From Larix sibirica (Eukaryota > Streptophyta > Pinopsida > Pinales > Pinaceae): a stretch of DNA of 12,979 nt. The notes below the pieces were generated by a model, which saw only the letters and a program-made list of their open reading frames with translations, searched no databases and was not told the DNA's origin. Below are positions 7,788-12,979 of the stretch, piece after piece; within the stretch, counting starts at the first letter, position 1, and each line of letters begins with the position of its first letter. The DNA lies in contig NWUY0300025592.1 of the NCBI GenBank assembly GCA_004151065.3, forward strand, positions 12,124 to 25,102. The letters run 5' to 3'. The translations under genes were made by a program, and so were the position numbers.

Positions 7788-9114
7788 TTTTTTTTGGTAA
7801 GATCATAGAAAATTTATATTAAAATACAAAAAATAGTACATGCACAAGAAGTCTAAGAGCCCACTTGAGTTGCTCACTAAGCCAAGAAAACCAGTAGAGA
7901 ACTAGAGTACGAATGCATATACCCAAGGCTACAAAACATATTATATCTAGAGACTTGCTAAACCAGTTCGAGTCTGAGTTCATTACAAAAGGCCTCAAGA
8001 GACGGATACCCAAAAAACTACAAAAATAACAAAAGATGGTGTCTACTTTGTCCGGAAGCTCCTCGGTGATTGGGAAGCAATAATCCTTAGAGTTGGAGGT
8101 ACTATTAGGAGTCGATTTGGCTGGCAGAGGTGTCGTCTTCAAGAATGAGGAGAGGTTCACCATGCCTTTACATTCCACATGCTTGCGCTTATGTCCACTG
8201 GTTGAAACTGTGTTTGTCTTGTCCACGGGCTACTGAGTATCCTTTCCTAGTTGAGGTCCTTGCTGCACCGTCGGCTTAGAAACTTGAGAAGTAGTTGGAG
8301 AGGCTAAAGAATGAAAAGCTGGAGCTAGAGCTGGGGAAGGAGAGGGGGTTGGAGTATTCCCCTGCGAGAAATCTTGAGACTGCAAGAGAAGTTGGTCTAA
8401 TGATTTCTTGACCAACCAATAATGCCCTCGCTTGATACAAGCCCTCTGACAAACTAATTGTTGCAAAACCATTTCTTCTTACCAATTGTCCAGAATTGTT
8501 CTCAGATGGTGTGGGATGGAATTATCATAACCATTATCTGTTGAACCACCACGGCCTTGTCTGCCATGATGCCCTCTACCTCTGTTGCCACCGCGGGAGG
8601 TGGCACGAAGTCTGCGAGCCATTGTTTCAAGCTTGACCAAATGCAAATTGAGGCACTAGAAAGAGAGCCCTTGACCTCCACGGGTAGTCGACTGGGACCA
8701 GGAGATAGCCCAAATAACCCCCAAGACCAGAATGTCTAGAAAGAACCAAAACCCAACGAGAGTTGGATTGCGCCAGATGCAATAAAAACAACTAATGTGA
8801 CTCAGAAAGGAAAGTCTGCTTGGATTTCCAATTCGAAATGCTTGAAAACTTGAATCGACCCTGCTAAAAGGAAGATAACCGGCCTCCCGAGGGGCCATTA
8901 ATTTGCATAGGAGAGACATCATTAACCAAGTACACCGAAAAACTCGATTCAGAGCAAAAATGACCAACTGTAATAAGGTCGCGAGCATTGGAGAGAGGAG
9001 CTCATAAATGTGCATGGCGGGAGGTCCTAGGAGCCGCCGCATTGAGGGCATCGGTGGTCTCCGTGTCGACATGCTCATGCTTCGCCAAATCAAGAAAATC
9101 ACCCACATCCGAGG
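7788..9114 (-). mobile_element. 1.33-kb LINE-type retroposon with perfect 16-bp target duplication
   Basis: Perfect copies of GACACAAACTGGACTT flank the element at 7772-7787 and 9115-9130. On the minus strand it ends in TTTAATATAAATTTTC, then GATCTTACC and a run of ten As (counting two shared with the duplication), which resembles plant LINE 3' ends. The 5' end (near 9114) starts inside an open frame of 36 codons (9112-9005, SDVGDFLDLA...), suggesting 5' truncation or loss of the upstream part. GC content is higher than in the flanks. No reverse transcriptase block is readable, so this is a deleted LINE derivative or a retroposed transcript (processed pseudogene) made by LINE enzymes. The frame at 8656-9108 lies within it in another phase and is not supported. 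Confidence 0.8.
7819..8622 (-). pseudogene. Decayed ~267-codon frame with RGG-rich N-terminus
   Basis: From ATG at 8622-8620 one frame continues to a stop at about 7819, interrupted by TAA (after DNW, near 8476) and TAG (after KDTQ, near 8229). The first part begins MARRLRATSRGG and is rich in RG/GRG (RNA-binding-like). The middle part (EEMVLQQL then CQRACIKRGHYWLVKK) looks helical and basic, followed by a low-complexity PTPSPSPALAPA linker. The last part includes a lysine/histidine cluster (HKRKHVECKG) and ends in a hydrophobic stretch. The frame lies wholly in the retroposon and shares its strand, so it is probably the element's cargo or ORF1 remnant. No conserved domain is recognised, and expression is unlikely given the two stops. 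Confidence 0.5.
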
Positions 9115-9130
9115 GACACAAACTGGACTT

Positions 9131-9261
9131 AATTAAAACTAATTCAAATAATTATGTATGTGACGAGTTTACACGAAATAATCTTGCGTGAATGACACAT
9201 TCATGACCAAGTTATTCACAATACATGATCTTAGATCCATAACCACTCCTATAAAGAATAT
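9131..9261. other. AT-rich spacer, nothing recognised
   Basis: The sequence continues the flank interrupted by the retroposon. It has no frame or repeat of note. Confidence 0.5.
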
Positions 9262-9431
9262 CAAGGATCATAAGAAAACTTCCAATATATAGATTCAAAT
9301 CAACTCCATATATTTGTGCAAAGTTGAGTTGAATCTCAAAGCCAACCAAGGATCATAAAAAAACTCCCAATATATAAATTCATATCACTCCTTATATTTA
9401 TATTGAAATTGAGTTGAATCTCCAAGCCAAA
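9262..9431. repeat. Imperfect 85-bp tandem duplication
   Basis: Copy 1 (9262-9346) and copy 2 (9347-9431) both run CAAGGATCATAA, then CCAATATATA.ATTCA, then TTGAGTTGAATCTC and AAGCC. They differ at a noticeable number of positions, so this duplication is older than the 69-bp one at 767-904. Confidence 0.85.
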
Positions 9432-9716
9432 AAAAATTAGGAACACAAACCAAATTATCACTCAAAATAAACACCCCTTTTTCATGTTTCAAATTTATAC
9501 TTAACCAACAAAAATCCATGAAGGAAAATCATTAACTATATATATTTTCCATATTCATTTTGTAATTACACTTACCAAAATCTAACATTAAAGTGACACT
9601 TATAAATGCATAAAAACTAAAATTACTAGGATATATCTATAAAATTGATATATATATGGGCAATTATCCTAACCGTTGTATAAACGCTTGCTAATTATAC
9701 CACATTGAAGTATACC
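9432..9716. other. AT-rich intergenic DNA, nothing recognised
   Basis: No gene, repeat boundary or RNA is seen. TATATATA tracts occur near 9537-9543 and 9650-9657. Confidence 0.5.
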
Positions 9717-9739
9717 AGCCTAGATCCAAATCCTAGGCT
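9717..9739. other. Small perfect hairpin
   Basis: AGCCTAG (9717-9723) and CTAGGCT (9733-9739) are perfect reverse complements around a 9-base loop. It lies about 115 bases beyond the tRNA terminator. No T-run follows on either strand close enough to make it a terminator. Function unknown. Confidence 0.5.
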
Positions 9740-9853
9740 CTATCAAGCGTCGAGAGGGATCAAATCTCCCGAGAAATACAAATGAGTCGAAATTAAATAG
9801 GTCGAAAAATTGATTATTATTATTACTAAATAATAAATAGTGGGAAAATACAT

Positions 9854-9858
9854 AAAAA
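9854..9858 (-). terminator. Pol III terminator of tRNA-Ser
   Basis: On the minus strand a run of five Ts begins four bases after the discriminator base of the tRNA, as expected for RNA polymerase III termination. Confidence 0.85.
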
Positions 9859-9862
9859 TTAA

Positions 9863-9944
9863 CGTCGCCTGAGAGATTCGAACTCTCGCGGGGAAACCCC
9901 ATGTACTTAGCAGGCACACGCCTTAACCACTCGGCCAAAGCGAC
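9863..9944 (-). tRNA. tRNA-Ser (anticodon GCU)
   Basis: This is a complete 82-base tRNA decoding AGC/AGU serine codons. The acceptor stem GTCGCTT pairs with AGGCGAC (one G-U pair), followed by discriminator G. The A box lies in the D arm (GGCCGAGTGGTTAAGGC), the anticodon stem is TGTGC/GTACA (one G-U), and the loop CTGCTAA has anticodon GCT at 9911-9909. The long variable arm with GGGG/CCCC pairing is diagnostic of serine tRNA. The T arm is GAGAG-TTCGAAT-CTCTC and contains the B box. No intron and no encoded CCA are present, as in nuclear genes. A T-run terminator follows, and a CAA at -12 to -14 on the coding strand lies slightly farther upstream than usual for plant tRNA starts. All stems are intact, so the gene is likely functional. 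Confidence 0.97.
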
Positions 9945-10378
9945 ATTCTTTTTCTTTGGGATACAAATAATTTTAACAATATAAATATTGATATGGTAAG
10001 GATAGGTTCCTTACGTACAAATTGTTAAAGCATAACGTGTCAAAGAGTTAAAGGTCAAAAGGTCCCCTTTTCTTTATTTTTTGTAATTCCATGAAGTGAT
10101 ATATGGGACCCATTTTCAAATCACTCATTATTAGTCTTTGTATATTATCCTTGTTACCATTTTCAAATCACTCATTATTACTCCTTATCTATATTCTTAT
10201 TAATAGATTTACATCGATTTGTGTTTTTAAATATTAATCTCCTGTTTTTTATCCAATTTATTAGAATTTTTTTTCATACTTCAAAGTTCGATTTGAGAAA
10301 GGTTATGATTTTTGTTATAGGGAGAAACATTGTGGTTTGAAATGATATTGTTAGGGTTTCAGTGTTAGTCTCACTTGT
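9945..10378. repeat. AT-rich DNA with a 24-bp direct repeat
   Basis: A 24-base word beginning CCATTTTCAAATCACTC occurs at 10110-10133 and again at 10157-10180, 47 bp apart. Nothing else is recognised between the tRNA and the next repeat cluster. Confidence 0.7.
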
Positions 10379-10443
10379 GATTCAAATTTTGTTAGTTTCA
10401 TTTTGATTCAAATTTTATTAGTTTCATTTATGATTCAAATTTT
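10379..10443. repeat. Three short tandem copies of a 26-27-bp unit
   Basis: The word GATTCAAATTTT begins at 10379, 10405 and 10432, with TTAGTTTCATTT between the copies. Confidence 0.8.
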
Positions 10444-11092
10444 CTATGTTGTACTTAGGGAGGATTTATTTTTTTTGGTTTGTTTTTGCTCTACTCATTA
10501 AATGGAAAGGTGGTCATGGTGGCCCCAACACTTATTTCTCTTTGTCAATTGTCCATTATATGGATGCAAGGTTGGAATTTGAAACCCAATTAACCCGTGA
10601 AATTTGACGGTTAAGGCCTTTTTATGAAATGTTTTATACATTTTAAGCTTAGTTTGTGACGGGTTATCATGATTTTTAACTATATTTGATGGGAAAATCA
10701 CCTCATGACGAGCAATTTGTCCCATCAAATTCTAGCCCTGCATGGACGTTGTCTCCTTTTTCTCGCCACTTGTTGCCACCTCTATCTTGTCTACCTATTC
10801 TCCATGGCAACTCTCAATGCAACATTGACTTCCAAAGCAACTACATTTGAGAGCCAATACATTTGAGCTATAAGATTTGGTGCTAAATACTCGCATCTTC
10901 ATCCAAAAGTTTACTCATAAGTGGCTTGCCCAATTCCATCAATTGATCTAGCATAAGCATAGACATATGTAGTTTCACCACCAATTTACCATAATCGAAT
11001 TGACCCCATAGTGGAAAAGCCAAGTTAAATTAATAGAGTAGAATCATCAATTGATTGCGCTTACCTTACAAAAGCTTGGGCATAAGAAATAG
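10444..11092. other. AT-rich intergenic DNA, nothing recognised
   Basis: No supported gene lies here. The minus-strand frame at 10498-10728 shows no recognisable motif. The word CATCAATTGAT occurs at about 10937 and 11046, probably by chance. Confidence 0.45.
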
Positions 11093-11305
11093 AAGCAACG
11101 ATTACAATGGGTTACATGGGCAAGTGCAAATACAAAGGTACCAAAGCCAGCTGATATGGTTGCTTATTCAGTTGCTCTTGTTCCAAAGTTACCACCTTGT
11201 CTTAAAGACCTAGCAATAAAGGTAAATAAAAAATATTTGAGTGACCAAGTAGTTCTAGATCCAATTGCTTCAATAAAAGCATATGAGCAAGCATCTCGTC
11301 CATCT
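11093..11305 (+). pseudogene. Unidentified protein-like open stretch (possible gene relic)
   Basis: Seventy-one codons are open between TAG (11090-11092) and TAA (11306-11308). The translation is protein-like: it starts KQRLQWVTWASANTKVPKPA, then reads VAYSVALVPKLPPCLKDL and VNKKYLSDQVVLDP, and ends IKAYEQASRPS. After the TAA the same frame stays open for 13 more codons (ETSLAYPSLIAKV). There is no ATG near the start, no clear splice signal, and stops crowd the frame upstream. It could be a relic of a gene or mobile element, or a chance frame; no family is recognised. Confidence 0.25.
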
Positions 11306-11652
11306 TAAGAGACATCATTAGCATACCCATCATTAATTGCAAAGGTGTAGGTCACTAGAGATCAATCTTTGGATATTATGGTGTTTGCATTAATATAAAT
11401 ATTTTGTTAAATGTGCTCCAACAATGCACAATTTCATGTCAAATCTTTGGATCAATGTGTTTGTTGATCATATGTAAAGTGGTGTGCGTTAGTGTGTATC
11501 TTCATTCTTCCAATTTTTCTATTAAGATATACATTTATGAAAACATTGAATTGTTACCAATTATAAAGAAAATAAATCAGTTTTTATATTACAAAGCTTA
11601 CCAATATTCAAACAAGCAGTTGTTCTTCTACAGTATCTAAATTCATTCCAAT
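11306..11652. other. AT-rich DNA, nothing recognised
   Basis: The forward frame 11404-11640 encodes a low-complexity, Ile/Tyr/Asn-rich product typical of chance frames in AT-rich DNA and is not called. Confidence 0.5.
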
Positions 11653-11837
11653 TGTTAGAAACCTAATCCATTACAGTTAGTGTATTGCTATTATTATTCA
11701 CATTAGTTGTCATAAGTGAATATGAAAAGACATTAGAAGTTTAAGAGACCTCCTTGGAATATGAAACCAAGGGTCATATCTATTGTATGTATATGTACAT
11801 CATTTTAATGAAAGTGCATTCACGATTATTCTCTCTT
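11653..11837 (+). mobile_element. 5' LTR of a Ty1/copia-type or TRIM-like element
   Basis: The segment starts TGTTAGAAACC, a common copia-type LTR start, and ends immediately upstream of an initiator-tRNA primer-binding site. The canonical CA end would be at 11821-11822, leaving 15 bases before the binding site; alternatively the LTR end has mutated and reaches about 11836. The length of 170-185 bp is short and in the range seen for TRIM-type elements and small copia LTRs. No second LTR copy was found to the right within the window, so the element runs past the window, is truncated, or its other end has decayed. Confidence 0.65.
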
Positions 11838-11849
11838 TGGTATCAGAGC
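11838..11849 (+). other. Primer-binding site for initiator tRNA-Met
   Basis: TGGTATCAGAGC is exactly complementary to the 3' terminal 12 bases (with CCA) of plant initiator tRNA-Met, the standard minus-strand primer site of Ty1/copia-type elements. It fixes the orientation of the element as forward. Confidence 0.9.
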
Positions 11850-12979
11850 CCAAGGAAGCCATGCTAGTTATCCATACCATGTTGTCCATGAGAATTCCTT
11901 TCTAGGAAAATTGAAGAGAAGGGAAGAGTTAAAGAAGGTTGAAACTATGGGTGAATTCATCTCTGGTTGTAGCATGCAACTCATTCTCTCTCTTGATGTG
12001 ATTGGGACTCCATGATGACCGAAGGAACTCTCTTCAGTGCTTCCAATTGGTCCATTTGATGACTATTTTGACTCCCATGCATCAATGGTATGTTGATTAT
12101 CTTACTGGATGAATTCCGGTCTAGAGCCATATATGAAGGACAATTTGTTCTAGCTTATGTTCGATGTTCCCTAAAAAGTCTAGCCCGAGAATTTGTTATT
12201 TGTTGAATATTTTCTTCCATATACTTTGCAATATTTTCTTCAATTGTTGAGGCATCCCTTAAAAATAAACGAAGATATTGTAGGCCACAAACCCAAGGAT
12301 ATCAGACATTTCTTTATTAAAGCCCTCCTTTTCATAACCCATATGCAAACTTTTCCCAATGCTTACTCCAATCAACACATAGGGTGAGAGATTATGTGCT
12401 CACCTATGGCCATATAGATTGCTTTATGGGCCTTTTTCCAGATATTAATAATTCATCGGCAATAGGCTCTGCTTAGATGTCACATGCAAAGGCACTTTTT
12501 TCCCTCCCTGTAAAGGCCTCGTGAGTACACATTCCATAGAGAGAAGTTACAGAGTCCATTCAAGAGCCCACGTGCATACCTAAAACCTATTTGAAAGTAG
12601 ATAGAGAGTCATGATGATTAGAGGGACAATTGAAGGCATAAATTGTACGCCCATATTCAATAATTGCACCAGCTTTAGTTTCAAATCCAAACTGACTAGC
12701 AGATAACTCTAAGTTGCCTTACTGTATTGAGGGTTTGATCTAACAGAGAAACTAATACTACTAGCTATGCATTTGATGAATCCATTTCATTTGTCTGTTG
12801 ATTAATTGTGATTTGATTAGGCGATTTTAAATGTTGGAGCTTTGATTGTTGTACTTGATCAAAACATGATTGACATGATGTGTAATAGACCGATTCTTCT
12901 TTATCGCGTGAAATTCAAAGGAAATATACCACCTCAACATTTTCCAACAAGTGGAATAGCAAATATGTCAAGAAAGCAA
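11850..12979 (+). other. Probable decayed internal region of the LTR element, then unknown DNA
   Basis: The first part should be leader and gag-region DNA of the LTR element, but no zinc knuckle, protease, integrase or reverse transcriptase motif is readable in any frame. An ATG at 11948 opens only a short frame, and the frame at 12193-12387 has no recognisable domain. No polypurine tract plus LTR is seen before the window end. The element's right boundary cannot be placed. Confidence 0.35.

Noticed and set aside
9745-9775. A second tRNA-like T-arm near the tRNA-Ser gene
   Set aside because: The GATTTGATCCC stretch lacks a pairing stem and there is no matching acceptor, D or anticodon arm.
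1-12979. CRISPR arrays, operons, riboswitches or bacterial origins
   Set aside because: No regularly spaced short identical repeats with unique spacers and no gene clusters; all evidence points to plant nuclear DNA.

Overview
This window looks like nuclear DNA of a land plant. The evidence is a nuclear-type tRNA-Ser(GCU) gene with a Pol III terminator, a Ty1/copia-style primer-binding site matching initiator tRNA-Met, several retroposons with target-site duplications (TSDs), AT-rich intergenic DNA, and one exon of a plant-type membrane protein with a long T-rich stretch beyond its probable splice donor. No operons or bacterial features are visible. One ambiguous base (n) lies at 202. Most computed open frames look like chance frames in non-coding DNA.

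Left part (1-2900). A short coding-like stretch sits behind a splice-acceptor-like tract (217-357, broken by a stop). It is followed by a 315-bp fold-back element (384-698) and a perfect 69-bp tandem duplication (767-904). The main protein-coding feature is on the minus strand: a first exon of 226 codons (1526-2203) with a cysteine motif and one membrane segment, a candidate TATA box at 2333-2341, and 21-bp tandem repeats farther upstream.

Middle (3230-6124). This is the best-structured part. An old array of ~255-bp repeats (anchor spacing 253, 253, 263, 261 and 200 bp) has been interrupted twice by retroposons: an 861-bp poly(A)-tailed LINE-like element (3580-4440) and a 263-bp SINE-like element (5402-5664). 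A separate 130-bp SINE (3244-3373, minus strand) with A box, B box, A-tail and a 14-bp TSD lies just upstream. Because the array repeats itself, neighbouring monomers serve as empty-site controls for the two nested insertions.

Right part (6125-12979). From 6125 to 7771 nothing is recognised. A 1.33-kb poly(A)-tailed retroposon on the minus strand (7788-9114) has a perfect 16-bp TSD and carries a decayed frame with an RGG-rich start. After an 85-bp tandem duplication comes the tRNA-Ser gene (9863-9944, minus), then AT-rich DNA with short repeats, an unidentified open stretch (11093-11305), and the start of an LTR retrotransposon (LTR from 11653, primer-binding site 11838-11849). The partner LTR is not seen in the window.

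I found no convincing new multi-gene system. The most informative content is the nested retroposon record, the fold-back element, and the cysteine-motif membrane protein exon. All homology statements come from reading the sequence, not from searches.
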